A DNA stretch of 64,000 nt from Verrucomicrobiota bacterium (GCA_026398135.1 JAPLTN010000099.1:1-64000); one strand, 5' to 3'. Counted from the stretch's first letter, positions 53,645 to 62,833 are shown. A program made the numbers and translations. Notes: generated by a model from the letters alone, not told the origin.

Positions 53645-55930
53645 TCAGGGGGTGGAAGTGGCTTGAAGGATTTTTTCCTTCAAGTGGGTGTTGCGGGTTT
53701 TGGCTTCGTTGTTGCGCACGGCCATGCCGTAGGCGGCGGGTTCGCCGACGAGGAAGACCTTTTTTTTGCCTCGGGTGATGGCGGTGTAGAGGAGGTTGCG
53801 CTGGAGCATCATGAAGTGGGCCTTGAGCAGGGGGATGACGACGGCGGCGTATTCGGAGCCCTGGCTTTTGTGGATGCTGATGGCGTAGGCGAGGGCGAGG
53901 TCGCCGAGTTCGCCGCGGGCGAAGGTGTGGCGGGTGCCGTCGAAATCGGCTTCGAGGGTGCCGGCGTCGGGGTCGGCGGCGACGACCACGCCGATGTCGC
54001 CGTTGAAGAGGCTTTTGTCGTAGTTGTTGCGCAGCTGGATGAGTTTATCGCCGACGCGGAATTCGCCGGAGGGGGCGCGCAGGCCGCGACCGTGGGCGTT
54101 GAGCGCGGTTTGGAGCTGGAGGTTGAGATTGCCGACTCCGGCGGTGCCCTTGTGCATGGGAGCGAGGACCTGCACGTCGCGGCCGGGCTTCAGCCACGGG
54201 TAGTGGGTGGGGATAAACTCGGCGCAGAGGGCGAGGGTTTTTTGGAGGCAGTCTTCGGCGTCGCGGGCGACGATGAAGGTGAGGTCGGCCCAGGGTTGGA
54301 GTTTTTCCAGTGAATCGATCGCGATGGGCAGGGAGGCGTTGCCCTCGTTGATGGCGTGGGCGGTGGTGACGATCTCGCTCTGGCCTTGCTGGCGGTGGAC
54401 CACGCTCAGGCGGGTGACGGGCACGGTGTCGGTGGCGATAAGGTCTTTGAGCACGTTGCCCGCGCCGACGCTGGGGAGCTGGTCGGTGTCGCCCACGAGG
54501 AGGAGATGGGCGCGGGAGGGCATGGCGGCGAAGACGGCGGCGGCGAGGCGGGTGTCGAGCATGGAGGCCTCGTCCACCACGAGGAAATCGAGGGCGAGCG
54601 GGGCGTCTTCGTTGGCGTCGAAGCCGCCGCGCTGGGGATTAAACTTGAGCAGGCGGTGGAGGGTTTGGGCGAAGGCGCCGGTGGTCTCGGTGAGGCGCTG
54701 GGCGGCGCGGCCGGTGGGGGCGGCGAGCGCGAGGCGGACTTTTTTGGCTTTGAGGATTTCGACCAGGGCGCGGAGTGAGGAGGTTTTCCCGGTGCCGGGA
54801 CCGCCGGTGAGAATGGAGACTTTGGATACGAGGGCGGCGCGCACGGCGTCGCGCTGGGCCTGGGCGAAAGTGAAGCCGGCTTTTTCCTCGGCCCAGATGA
54901 GGGCTGCGTCGAGTTTTATGGGCGGCAGGCTGCTGGGGACGACGCGGAGGCGCTGGAGCGAGCGGGCGATTTTTTGCTCGGCGCGGTCGAGGACAGGGAG
55001 CTGGAGAAGGGAAGTGCCGGGAAGAGGAGCGGGGAGCGGGGAGGCGGGAGAGGGGAGTAAGGAGGCAGGGGCGTGGCGGGAGAGGTTTTTTTCGGTGACG
55101 AGGGCGGCGCAGCGGGCCTCGATGCGTTCGCCGGAGGTTTCGAGCAGGGTGGCAGCGTAGTCGCGCAGGTCGCTCTCGCGCAGGGCGGTGTGGCCCTCTT
55201 CCTGGAGGGTTTCCATGGCATAGAGGATGCCGGCGTCGAGGCGGGGCGGGGCGTCGTTGGCGAAGCCGAGGTTAATGGCGATGCGGTCGGCGGTTTTGAA
55301 GCCGATGCCGTCGATCTCGCGGGCGACGCGGTAGGGTTGTTGTTGAAGAATCTGACGGGCCTCGGCCCCGTATTTCTCGATCAGCTTCACGCATTGGCCG
55401 GGGGTGACGCCGTAGGTTTGGAGGAAGATGTAGAGTTCGCGGAAGGTGCGCTGTTCGTCCCAGGCTTTTTTAATGGCGGTGGCGCGGACCTTGCCGATGC
55501 CGGGGACGTCGCGCAGGCGGGCGGATTCCTCGGAGAGCACGCGGAAGGTGTCGGTGCCGAAGGCGTCCACGATCTTGTTGGCGTAAACTTTTCCGACGCC
55601 GGGAACGAGGCCGGAGCCGAGGTATTTTCGGATACCGTAAACGCTGGAGGGCAGGGCGCTGGTGAAGCTCTCGATTTTGAACTGGGCGCCGTGCTGGGCA
55701 TGCGAAGTCCAGACGCCGTTGAGGCGGAGGGTTTCGCCGCATTGAACGCCGGGCAGGGCGCCGACGATGGTGACTTTTTCCTCGGTATCGTCGGGGCGGA
55801 ACTCGGCGATGGTGTAGTGGTTTTCCTCGTTAAGGAAAACGATGCGTTCGAGTACGCCGGTGACGGTGTTGCCGTCGGCGCGAGCAAGGGCCGGGGTGGG
55901 GCGGGGAGGTTTGGCGGGCGGAGGCGGCAA
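53645..55930 (-). CDS. recD2: RecD2-type 5'-3' DNA helicase
   Basis: 761 residues, superfamily 1B. The N-terminal OB-like part is followed by tandem helix-hairpin-helix motifs (V-P-G-V-G-K-V-Y-A-N-K-I; V-P-G-I-G-K-V-R-A-T-A-I). Walker A is L-T-G-G-P-G-T-G-K-T-S, with D-E-A-S-M-L-D, G-D-T-D-Q-L-P-S-V-G-A-G and the late H-K-S-Q-G-S-E-Y and Y-T-A-I-T-R. RecD2 acts outside RecBCD in replication-fork and mismatch-linked repair. A purine-rich repeat adds a proline-rich loop (about residues 288-310; S-P-A-S-P-L-P-A-P-L-P) before the helicase core. Confidence 0.93.
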   Translation of the reverse strand: MPPPPAKPPRPTPALARADGNTVTGVLERIVFLNEENHYTIAEFRPDDTEEKVTIVGALPGVQCGETLRLNGVWTSHAQHGAQFKIESFTSALPSSVYGIRKYLGSGLVPGVGKVYANKIVDAFGTDTFRVLSEESARLRDVPGIGKVRATAIKKAWDEQRTFRELYIFLQTYGVTPGQCVKLIEKYGAEARQILQQQPYRVAREIDGIGFKTADRIAINLGFANDAPPRLDAGILYAMETLQEEGHTALRESDLRDYAATLLETSGERIEARCAALVTEKNLSRHAPASLLPSPASPLPAPLPGTSLLQLPVLDRAEQKIARSLQRLRVVPSSLPPIKLDAALIWAEEKAGFTFAQAQRDAVRAALVSKVSILTGGPGTGKTSSLRALVEILKAKKVRLALAAPTGRAAQRLTETTGAFAQTLHRLLKFNPQRGGFDANEDAPLALDFLVVDEASMLDTRLAAAVFAAMPSRAHLLLVGDTDQLPSVGAGNVLKDLIATDTVPVTRLSVVHRQQGQSEIVTTAHAINEGNASLPIAIDSLEKLQPWADLTFIVARDAEDCLQKTLALCAEFIPTHYPWLKPGRDVQVLAPMHKGTAGVGNLNLQLQTALNAHGRGLRAPSGEFRVGDKLIQLRNNYDKSLFNGDIGVVVAADPDAGTLEADFDGTRHTFARGELGDLALAYAISIHKSQGSEYAAVVIPLLKAHFMMLQRNLLYTAITRGKKKVFLVGEPAAYGMAVRNNEAKTRNTHLKEKILQATSTP

Positions 55931-55935
55931 GCGGG

Positions 55936-56604
55936 TTAAACGGAGAGCAGGGCGGGAGTGAGGTCAACCAAGCCGGAGACGACGTGGGCGGCGGGCGCAC
56001 CGTGGGCGATGAGTTCGGCGGCGGTGTGGGTGCCGGTGGTGACGGCGAAGTAAGCGGCGAGGCCGCCTTGAAGGGCGGCGGAGACATCCCAAGGCGAATC
56101 GCCGACAAGGGCGGTGGTGGCGGCGGTGGCGGAGAGCTTTTCCAACGCGTAGGCGGTGAATTCGGGCTCGGGTTTTAGCCACGGGGTGTCGGTGGCACCG
56201 AAGACGCCGGCGAGGTAGGGATCGAGGCCGAGGTGGGTGCAGACGCGGCGGGCGGAGGGGGCGTGTTTGTTGGTGAACACGGCGACCTGGGCACCGGAGG
56301 CGTGGAGGGCGCGAACGAGGTCGAGAGCGCCGGGGAAGAGCGCGGCATCGTCGAGCATGGTGCGATCCCAGTAGGCGCGGTAAACGGGGAGGGCTTCGTC
56401 GAGCAGGTGGGCGTGGGTGGGGCCGAGGGTTTTGGCCAGGGCGGAGGGCAGGCCGCCGCCGATGGCTCCCATGACCTCGTCGCGGGTGGCGTCGGGCAAG
56501 CCGTAGTGGCGGCGCACGTGGGTGTGGGCGCGGTGGATGGCGGAAAAGTGGTCGAGGAGGGTGCCGTCGAGGTCGAAGAGGACGGTGCGGTAGCGCGGAG
56601 ACAT
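55936..56604 (-). CDS. HAD-superfamily hydrolase, phosphoglycolate phosphatase-like
   Basis: 222 residues. Motif 1 is L-F-D-L-D-G-T-L-L-D with the nucleophile D11 and acid D13; motif 2 is V-F-T-N-K; motif 3 is K-P-E-P, and motif 4 is V-G-D-S-P-W-D. The cap domain is of the Gph/PgmB alpha-helical type. The substrate is probably phosphoglycolate or another small phosphate ester, but this is not decided by the sequence. It ends 6 bp before the recD2 start, so the two are probably co-transcribed. Confidence 0.9.
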   Translation of the reverse strand: MSPRYRTVLFDLDGTLLDHFSAIHRAHTHVRRHYGLPDATRDEVMGAIGGGLPSALAKTLGPTHAHLLDEALPVYRAYWDRTMLDDAALFPGALDLVRALHASGAQVAVFTNKHAPSARRVCTHLGLDPYLAGVFGATDTPWLKPEPEFTAYALEKLSATAATTALVGDSPWDVSAALQGGLAAYFAVTTGTHTAAELIAHGAPAAHVVSGLVDLTPALLSV

Positions 56605-56687
56605 GATGCCCTATGGAGCAGGGGGAAGCGCGCGGGGGGCAAGGAATCGTTTGCACGGCGGGAAAATGCGGCAATGAATGCGTGCGA

Positions 56688-57833
56688 ATGTCGCGCACCA
56701 ATGCAAACCTGGCCCTCTCGCGTAGCGCGGCGGAAGTGTGCGTGGACGAAAGGGCGGACGGGGTGGTCGTTACGTTGAGCGGAGTATGGAAAATTACGGC
56801 GGCAAAGCCGGATTGGCGGCCAAGCCGTCTGGTGAAAAAACCGTCGGCGTTGCGGGTGGCGATTGCGCCCGGAATCGGGGAGTGGGACAGTTCGTTATTG
56901 TTGTTCGTTCATGAGCTTCGCAGCTGGGCGACGGTGGCGGACGTGGCGTGCAATCTCGATGCTTTGCCGGAGGAAATGCAGACCATGCTGGCTCAGTTCA
57001 GCCAGGCGTGTTTGCAGGCGAGGCCGCAGGATCGGAGCCGGAATTTCGTCGCGGCGATCGGAGTGGCCGCGCACGACGTGATGGACAAGACGCGCGAGAT
57101 CGCCCGCTTCATCGGCGAGTGTGTATATAGCGGCATTCATCTGGCTAAAAATCCGCACAAATTCCGGTTGCGGGATTGTCTGGAGGAAATGCAGCAGTGC
57201 GGAGCGATGTCGTTGCCGATTGTGAGCCTTATCGGGTTGTTGGTGGGCTTGATTCTCGCCTACCAGGCGGCGGTGCTGATGCGGCAGTTTGGCGCGGATA
57301 TTTATGTGGCAGATGCGGTGGGGCTCTCGATGGTGCGCGAGATGGGAGCGATGATGACGGCGGTGGTGCTGGCGGGTCGCACCGGGGCGGCGTTTGCCGC
57401 AACGTTGGGCAATATGCGGGCGAATGACGAAATTGATGCGCTGGAGACGCTGGGCATTCGGCCGGTGGATTTTTTAGTAATGCCTAAGATCGTGGCGTTG
57501 GGATTGATGATGCCGCTGCTGGCGCTTTACGCTAATTTCATGGGCATTTTTGGCGGGATGCTGGTGGCGCAAGGCATACTCGACATTCCTCCGTCGGCTT
57601 ACTGGATAGAAACGGTTTCGGCCATCGACCTTTCGGACGTGATGTCGGGCATGATCAAGGCCTCGGCTTTTGGTTTTTTGGTCGGTTTATCCGGGTGCCA
57701 TCGGGGTTTGTTGGCGGAGCGCAGCGCGGCGGGTGTGGGGCGCGCGGCGACCTCTGCGGTGGTTATGGCGCTGGTTTTGATCATTCTATCGGACGCGTTT
57801 TTCGCGATCGCGTTTAACCTTTTGGGTATCTGA
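56688..57833 (+). CDS. mlaE: MlaE-type ABC transporter permease
   Basis: About 381 residues from ATG 56688 (the frame is open to 56613). An N-terminal STAS-like domain (about 1-100; V-V-V-T-L-S-G-V-W-K-I) precedes the MlaE permease with five or so membrane helices. Visible motifs are M-S-L-P-I-V-S-L-I-G-L-L-V-G-L-I-L-A-Y-Q, R-E-M-G-A-M-M-T-A-V-V-L-A-G-R-T-G-A-A-F-A-A and E-I-D-A-L-E-T-L-G-I. Together with the next genes it forms an inner-membrane machine moving phospholipids between inner and outer membrane. The fused STAS form is common outside Proteobacteria. Confidence 0.9.
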   Translation: MSRTNANLALSRSAAEVCVDERADGVVVTLSGVWKITAAKPDWRPSRLVKKPSALRVAIAPGIGEWDSSLLLFVHELRSWATVADVACNLDALPEEMQTMLAQFSQACLQARPQDRSRNFVAAIGVAAHDVMDKTREIARFIGECVYSGIHLAKNPHKFRLRDCLEEMQQCGAMSLPIVSLIGLLVGLILAYQAAVLMRQFGADIYVADAVGLSMVREMGAMMTAVVLAGRTGAAFAATLGNMRANDEIDALETLGIRPVDFLVMPKIVALGLMMPLLALYANFMGIFGGMLVAQGILDIPPSAYWIETVSAIDLSDVMSGMIKASAFGFLVGLSGCHRGLLAERSAAGVGRAATSAVVMALVLIILSDAFFAIAFNLLGI

Positions 57834-57836
57834 ACC

Positions 57837-58658
57837 ATGGTCGCCTCTCGAAATCCACTGGAACCAATCGAACCCCCTGCCGTGGAAGCGGTCGGCATCG
57901 AGTGCGGTTATGGGAACGAGCCGATCTTGAAGGATCTTAGTTTCACGGTGCGTCCGGGAGAGGTGTTTTTTATCATAGGCGGCTCGGGCTGCGGGAAGAG
58001 CACCTTGCTGCGGCATTTGGTGGGCTTGAATCGGCCGACTGCGGGGGACGTGAAGTTTTTTGGCCATTCGTTTTTGGATGCCGACACAGCGGCGCGCCGG
58101 GACTTGCTGAAGCGTTTCGGGGTGCTTTACCAAGGCGGTGCGCTTTGGAGTTCGCTCACGTTGATGGAGAATGTCGCGTTGCCCCTGGAGGAGTACACGA
58201 CGCTCACCCGGCGCGAACGGAGTGAACTGGCGGCCTTCAAGCTCTCGCAAGTGGGCTTGGCGGGGTATGAAAACTATTACCCCTCGGAGATTTCCGGAGG
58301 CATGAAAAAACGCGCGGGGCTGGCGCGCGCCTTGGCCCTGGATCCGGCCATCGTGTTTTTTGACGAGCCTTCGGCGGGGTTGGATCCCATCACCTCGCGC
58401 AAGTTGGATGAACTTATCCTGCAGGTGCGGGCCTTGCAGGGAACCACCTGCGTGGTGGTATCGCATGAGCTCGACTCGATTTTTGGCATCGCGGATCGGG
58501 TTTTGATGCTGGATCGGACGGCCAAGGGACGGATCGCGCTGGGCGATCCGCGAGTTTTAGCAATGGAATCGACTGACCCGAGAGTGCGGGAGTTTCTCCA
58601 GCGTGGCGTCCGTCCGGGAGAAAAGGGTTTCGACAGTGGGCGCACCGGCAAACATTGA
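57837..58658 (+). CDS. mlaF: MlaF-type ABC transporter ATPase
   Basis: 273 residues with Walker A G-G-S-G-C-G-K-S-T, signature I-S-G-G-M-K-K-R-A-G-L-A-R-A and Walker B I-V-F-F-D-E-P-S-A-G-L-D-P. The Q-G-G-A-L-W-S-S-L-T Q-loop region is characteristic of MlaF. It starts 3 bp after mlaE and is followed by mlaD, showing a tight operon. Confidence 0.95.
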   Translation: MVASRNPLEPIEPPAVEAVGIECGYGNEPILKDLSFTVRPGEVFFIIGGSGCGKSTLLRHLVGLNRPTAGDVKFFGHSFLDADTAARRDLLKRFGVLYQGGALWSSLTLMENVALPLEEYTTLTRRERSELAAFKLSQVGLAGYENYYPSEISGGMKKRAGLARALALDPAIVFFDEPSAGLDPITSRKLDELILQVRALQGTTCVVVSHELDSIFGIADRVLMLDRTAKGRIALGDPRVLAMESTDPRVREFLQRGVRPGEKGFDSGRTGKH

Positions 58659-58677
58659 ACGAAAGCCATCAACCATC

Positions 58678-59700
58678 GTGAAAACCAAAGTCAGTCCCAC
58701 CATTGTCGGTCTTTTTGTCCTGGGCGGATTGCTGCTGGCCGCAGTGGCCTTGTTTTCGTTCGGCGGGGTGAACTTTTTTTCCAAGCCGGAGCGGTTTATC
58801 GTCTATTTCAATGAGTCGATACACGGACTTGATAACGGCTCTCCGGTTAAATTGCGCGGTGTTCGGATCGGCCGCGTGGTGGGCATGAATGTGCGTGCGA
58901 TTCCCGTCGAACCGGGCTCTTCGGCACCCCGTTCAGTCGTCGCGGTCGTCTGCGAGCTGAGTCGCAACGTGGTCGCCGACGGCAACGGTAAGTTGGTCGA
59001 TGTGTCCGATCGCAAGGAGTTGCAGCGCCTGATCGACGAGGGGCTGCGGGCGCAGTTGGGAGTTATCGGACTGGCCACGGGTCTGCTTTATGTGGAGCTC
59101 GATTTTTATGATCCCTTGCTCAACCCATTCACCCGCCGTTCGGGTGTTAATTCCGAGTATGTGGAAATGCCGCCGGTTAAATCGGCGATTGCGGAGTTTC
59201 AGGCGAATTTAACGGAAACGCTGAATAACATCAAACGCATCGATTTCGTCGGCCTTGCGACTGAGATTCAGGGGCTGATCGTGGATACGCGCCGACAAAT
59301 CAATACGGCGGATCTGGCGGCGGTGACCAAGGAATGGGCCGAAGCCGGTCGGGCGGTGCGGACCTTGGCGGATTCGCCTGAGACGCGAGTCATGTTAACT
59401 AACATTGCTTCGGCCTCCAAGCGTTTGGACTCCTTGCTGGCGGAGCTGGAGAAATCGGTCGGGCCCAGTGCGCAGGAACTCAATTTGGTTTTGAAAGATA
59501 CCCGCGTGGCACTGGGGCAATTCACGGAAACCACCACGATCATGAAACGCTTCGTGAACGCCCAGCAGTATCTGGGCGACGACGCATCCAAGGCGTTTCA
59601 GCGTTTCGGGGAGGCTTCTGCGGCGATCACGCGACTGGCTGATTTCCTGGAGCGCAATCCGAGTGCGCTGCTGAGTGGCCGCCCGGCGGACGCAAAGTGA
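58678..59700 (+). CDS. mlaD: MlaD-type MCE-domain protein
   Basis: About 340 residues from GTG 58678, 19 bp after the mlaF stop; GTG 58603 would overlap mlaF. One N-terminal membrane helix (about 6-30) is followed by a single MCE domain (about 38-130; F-I-V-Y-F-N-E-S-I-H-G-L-D-N-G-S-P-V-K-L-R-G written in two parts). A long helical tail (about 165-330) could form the hydrophobic channel or needle seen in MCE hexamers. It is longer than the Escherichia coli MlaD (183 residues). Confidence 0.92.
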   Translation: MKTKVSPTIVGLFVLGGLLLAAVALFSFGGVNFFSKPERFIVYFNESIHGLDNGSPVKLRGVRIGRVVGMNVRAIPVEPGSSAPRSVVAVVCELSRNVVADGNGKLVDVSDRKELQRLIDEGLRAQLGVIGLATGLLYVELDFYDPLLNPFTRRSGVNSEYVEMPPVKSAIAEFQANLTETLNNIKRIDFVGLATEIQGLIVDTRRQINTADLAAVTKEWAEAGRAVRTLADSPETRVMLTNIASASKRLDSLLAELEKSVGPSAQELNLVLKDTRVALGQFTETTTIMKRFVNAQQYLGDDASKAFQRFGEASAAITRLADFLERNPSALLSGRPADAK

Positions 59701-59730
59701 TCTAAAATTTATCGGTTTCCTTTTGTTTCT

Positions 59731-60378
59731 ATGAAATCCCGTCATCACTTTTTTAGCAGCGCATGGATGTTGATCGTCGCCAGTTGTCTGCTCGCTGGAT
59801 GCAGTTTCTTACCACAGCCAAAACAGGATCCGACCCGTTACTATGTTTTAACCGGTCCGAGTGTGGCGGCCACCAATCAGGGCTTGGTCAAGGGGACCTT
59901 AAAGATTGGCGTGCGCAGTGTTTCCATCGCGCCCTATCTGGATGGCAAGGCGATGATCGTCCGGCGAGGAGAGAACGAAATCGATTATTGCGAATACGCG
60001 CGCTGGGCGGAGCCGCTGGCCACCGGGGTGAGTCGCATGTTGATCGCGCGACTTCAGGGTTCCGATCAAGTCGCGCGCGTAGTGTCCCAGCCGTTCCCCT
60101 TTGACGTGCCGCGTGATGTGGATGTGGCGATTAACGTGTTGCGCTGCGAGGGGCGGGTGCGAGATGACGGAGTAACCGTGGTGGATTTCCGTTGTGATTT
60201 AGAGGTGATTCGCGTCGCTGGCAAAGAGTCGGTGGGCGGCGAGGTTCTCCTGCGGGAGGTTTTCGAGGCTACGGGCGTTGACTGGAAAGAAGGCGACTAC
60301 GCCGGATTGGCGCGGGGCTTGAGCACGGCGGTGGCGCAGCTCACCGATGCTATCATCGCGGCTCTGCCTGCGAAATAG
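59731..60378 (+). CDS. PqiC-like outer-membrane lipoprotein of the MCE transporter
   Basis: 215 residues with a lipoprotein signal peptide (L-L-A-G-C, cysteine at about 24) and an ABC-transporter auxiliary (DUF330/PqiC) domain: R-Y-Y-V-L-T-G-P, L-K-I-G-V-R-S-V-S-I-A-P-Y-L-D, Y-A-R-W-A-E-P-L and D-V-D-V-A-I-N-V-L. By analogy with PqiABC it would receive lipid at the outer membrane. It is the last gene of the mla-type operon, 30 bp after mlaD. MlaA, MlaB and MlaC homologues are not seen here. Confidence 0.88.
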   Translation: MKSRHHFFSSAWMLIVASCLLAGCSFLPQPKQDPTRYYVLTGPSVAATNQGLVKGTLKIGVRSVSIAPYLDGKAMIVRRGENEIDYCEYARWAEPLATGVSRMLIARLQGSDQVARVVSQPFPFDVPRDVDVAINVLRCEGRVRDDGVTVVDFRCDLEVIRVAGKESVGGEVLLREVFEATGVDWKEGDYAGLARGLSTAVAQLTDAIIAALPAK

Positions 60379-60391
60379 CCCGAGAACGGCC

Positions 60392-60826
60392 TTATCGCTT
60401 CAGTTGCGCGACGATCTCGGGGTGCGCGTCCAAGTGACGCGTCAGGCGTTCGAGGGCATCGAGAGTTTCGCCACTGATGTGATGTTCCATGCCTTCGACG
60501 TCGCGGAAAATAATGGCTTCGGGCAGGTCAAAAAACCGTAGAAGCTGGGTGAGCAGTTCGTGGCGGTGGGCGATACGCGTGGCCACGGCCTCGCCGGCGT
60601 CGGTCAAGACCATGCCGCGGTATTTCTCGTACTTCACCAGGCCATCGGCGTCGAGGCGCTGCACCATGGTGGTGACGCTCGCCTGGGAAATTTTTAATTC
60701 GGCGGCAATATCGACGACTCGAGCGTAGCCCTTGGTCCGGATGAGCGCGGCAATGCGTTCGAGGTAGTCCTCGGCGGCTGCGGTGGTGCGCGGAGTGGAG
60801 GGTGGAGTAGCTTCAGATTCGCTCAC
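60392..60826 (-). CDS. MntR/DtxR-family metal-dependent regulator
   Basis: 144 residues, short form without the FeoA-like C-terminal domain. The winged helix (Y-A-R-V-V-D-I-A-A-E-L-K-I-S-Q-A-S-V-T-T-M-V-Q-R-L) and dimerisation domain are clear. MntR-type metal ligands are present: D-Y-L-E-R near the N-terminus, H in A-H-R-H-E-L-L, and E-G-M-E-H-H. It probably represses manganese uptake when Mn2+ is sufficient. No mnt gene is adjacent. It converges on the lipoprotein gene with a 13-bp gap. Confidence 0.88.
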   Translation of the reverse strand: MSESEATPPSTPRTTAAAEDYLERIAALIRTKGYARVVDIAAELKISQASVTTMVQRLDADGLVKYEKYRGMVLTDAGEAVATRIAHRHELLTQLLRFFDLPEAIIFRDVEGMEHHISGETLDALERLTRHLDAHPEIVAQLKR

Positions 60827-60849
60827 GGTCTGCGGTAACGTGGATGGGC

Positions 60850-60879
60850 AAAAAAAGGCCGCGATCAGAGATCGCGGCC
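60850..60879 (-). terminator. Terminator of the small membrane protein gene
   Basis: Stem GGCCGCGAT/ATCGCGGCC with a 5-nt loop; on the minus strand seven T follow. It lies between the small membrane protein gene and mntR. Confidence 0.88.
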
Positions 60880-60901
60880 TGAGCTAGATCAGGGCGGGTG
60901 A

Positions 60902-61189
60902 TTACTTGGCGGCGCGCTCGGCCTTCAAGCGCTTTTCACCGGCGTAAACGACACGAAACATTTGAATCGCCATCCAGAAAACTCCGGTGACGCAGAGGGC
61001 GGTAGAAGCACCGAAGAAGATAACGAACTTGGGGTCGCTGGAGGCGACGTGGGTTTTAACCCAACCAAACATGAAGTAGAAAAATACCGAAACGAGCACG
61101 AGATCGGTGGCGATGGTCACGGGCGTGACGTGTTTTTGCTCCATGGGAGCGTGGATATTGTCGTTATGGGAAGAAGACGTGGAGGCCAT
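60902..61189 (-). CDS. Small two-helix membrane protein
   Basis: 95 residues, no known domain. Two predicted membrane helices (about 28-45 and 57-77) are separated by V-A-S-S-D-P-K-F. The N-terminal part is rich in S, H and N, and the C-terminal part is basic (G-E-K-R-L-K-A-E-R-A-A-K). Well expressed-looking gene structure with its own terminator. Its start is 134 bp from the divergent regulator gene. Function unknown. Confidence 0.65.
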   Translation of the reverse strand: MASTSSSHNDNIHAPMEQKHVTPVTIATDLVLVSVFFYFMFGWVKTHVASSDPKFVIFFGASTALCVTGVFWMAIQMFRVVYAGEKRLKAERAAK

Positions 61190-61323
61190 GCTAAGCCTAC
61201 TCAGAAGGTGGACGGCGGCTTGTCGAATGCGTTTTTATAACGAATGGGGATTCGTGGTTAGTGTTGCCGACTGCGTTTAACGTCGCACTTGTATCGTTCA
61301 GCTAATCATTTTTTGTCCCTCTC

Positions 61324-62241
61324 ATGAGTTCACCATCCGATTCCGCCCAACGTAGCCGCGAATTCGTGGACAAGCTCAAACGAAGTCGCATTTTCCGCGA
61401 TTACGAGCAGGCTTTCCGCGACACGACGGGCATGCCGATTAATTTACGGCCGCTGGAAGCGTTTGATCTTCCGCACCATCAAGACCCGAACGAAAATCCG
61501 TTCTGCGCACTTATGGCCAAATCGAACCAGAGCTGCGCGGCGTGCTTGCAGCTTCAGCGCAGAGTGGAGGTCGAGGCCCAGATCGAGCCCAAGACCCTCA
61601 AATGTTTCGCCGGGCTGTGCGATTCCTCGGTGCCGGTACGTGTCGGAGAGGATTTGGTGGCGTTTTTACAGACCGGGCAGGTCTTTTTGGATAAACCCGA
61701 CAAGCGTCGCTTCGATGCGGCCGCGCGGCAGATTTTGAAATTTGGTACGGAAATCGACATGAAGAAAGCCGAGGAAGCCTGGTTTCAGGGGCGGGTTTTG
61801 GATCGCCGCCAACATGATTCCATCCTGCGGTTGCTTTCGATTTTCGCGCAGCACTTGTCCACCCTTGGACAGGAGTTGGCGGTTCAGGCGGAGCATGGCG
61901 AGGCCCCGCCTATCGCCCGGGCGCGCGCCTTGATTTCTGCCCGCCATGGCGAAGATCTGGCGTTGGATGACGTCGCGAAGGCGGTGAACATGAGCGCGTT
62001 CTATTTCTGCAAGACGTTCAAGAAAGCCACGGGAATGACCTTCACCAATTATCTGGCCCGGGTGCGGGTCGAGAAAGTGAAGAATTTGCTGCTCAATCCG
62101 CACAAACGCGTGAGCGAGGCGGCCTTCGAGGCCGGCTTCCAATCGCTCTCCCAGTTTAATCGAGTTTTTCGCCGGATCGCGGGTCAGTCTCCGAAGACTT
62201 ACCGTGAACAGCTTCAGAAGCGCCTTTCACCGTCACGTTGA
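61324..62241 (+). CDS. PocR-domain AraC-family transcriptional regulator
   Basis: 305 residues. The N-terminal ~160 residues are a PocR ligand-binding domain (F-R-D-Y-E-Q-A-F-R-D-T-T-G-M-P; N-P-F-C-A-L-M with a cysteine cluster C-A-A-C and C-F-A-G-L-C). These cysteines resemble the metal or small-molecule site of PocR. The C-terminal ~100 residues are an AraC double HTH (L-D-D-V-A-K-A-V-N-M-S-A-F-Y-F-C-K-T-F-K-K; V-S-E-A-A-F-E-A-G-F-Q-S-L-S-Q-F-N-R-V-F-R). It may control the divergent small membrane protein or the oxidase genes beyond; both are guesses. Confidence 0.9.
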   Translation: MSSPSDSAQRSREFVDKLKRSRIFRDYEQAFRDTTGMPINLRPLEAFDLPHHQDPNENPFCALMAKSNQSCAACLQLQRRVEVEAQIEPKTLKCFAGLCDSSVPVRVGEDLVAFLQTGQVFLDKPDKRRFDAAARQILKFGTEIDMKKAEEAWFQGRVLDRRQHDSILRLLSIFAQHLSTLGQELAVQAEHGEAPPIARARALISARHGEDLALDDVAKAVNMSAFYFCKTFKKATGMTFTNYLARVRVEKVKNLLLNPHKRVSEAAFEAGFQSLSQFNRVFRRIAGQSPKTYREQLQKRLSPSR

Positions 62242-62722
62242 GCACTTCGTGAGCGTGTGTGTGACGTGCGGCGAGAATTGCCGTCGTCGCGTGCACGTGT
62301 GCCGCGCCCATGGCTGCTCCGCGCTGGCATAGACTGCAGAACAGGGCGATCTCTTCGGTCGCTACGCGGTACCAGGCTTTTCGCAGTTTGCGGCAGAGTT
62401 GTTCCCGTAATTCAGGCGCAAGAGGAGCAAGGGCGTCGGGCTGGGCCCAGAGCACGTCAAAGGCTGCGCACTCCCCGGTGAGGTAGAACGTAACCATGGG
62501 GTTGAGGCCGCAGCGGCAGTCCGACTCGGTATCTGCTGCGGTCGAGCTGTTCAACACCGACTCATGCCGCACACGCGCCAAGGCGGGGGCCATCAGAGGC
62601 GCGAGCAATTCGGGCGCGGCCAGCGCGCTGGATGGTGGAAGGGCGCGGAGTTGCTCACGCCAGCGGGTAAGAATGCGCGCTGCGTGGCGGTCAAGCAGGG
62701 GACGCGGATCGCCTAGGTTCAT
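62156..62722 (-). CDS. Hypothetical protein
   Basis: 188 residues with no recognised domain. The N-terminus (L-L-D-R-H-A-A-R-I-L-T-R-W-R-E-Q-L-R) and the middle (Y-L-T-G-E-C-A-A-F-D-V-L-W-A-Q) look protein-like and helical. Cysteines (D-C-R-C-G; F-C-S-L-C) suggest metal binding. The last 29 codons overlap the end of the convergent AraC gene, so a shortened product or a false call of the 3' part is possible. Divergent from the histidine-rich gene. Confidence 0.5.
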   Translation of the reverse strand: MNLGDPRPLLDRHAARILTRWREQLRALPPSSALAAPELLAPLMAPALARVRHESVLNSSTAADTESDCRCGLNPMVTFYLTGECAAFDVLWAQPDALAPLAPELREQLCRKLRKAWYRVATEEIALFCSLCQRGAAMGAAHVHATTAILAARHTHAHEVLNVTVKGASEAVHGKSSETDPRSGEKLD

Positions 62723-62833
62723 GATCTTATCCTAATCAAGTGCGGGGCAAGCTGCGCCGCCTTCTTTGGCCGACGCTACGCATGGCTTGGCACGCGTTTT
62801 TTGACCTGCGCAAAAAATGCGAGATCACCGCCA

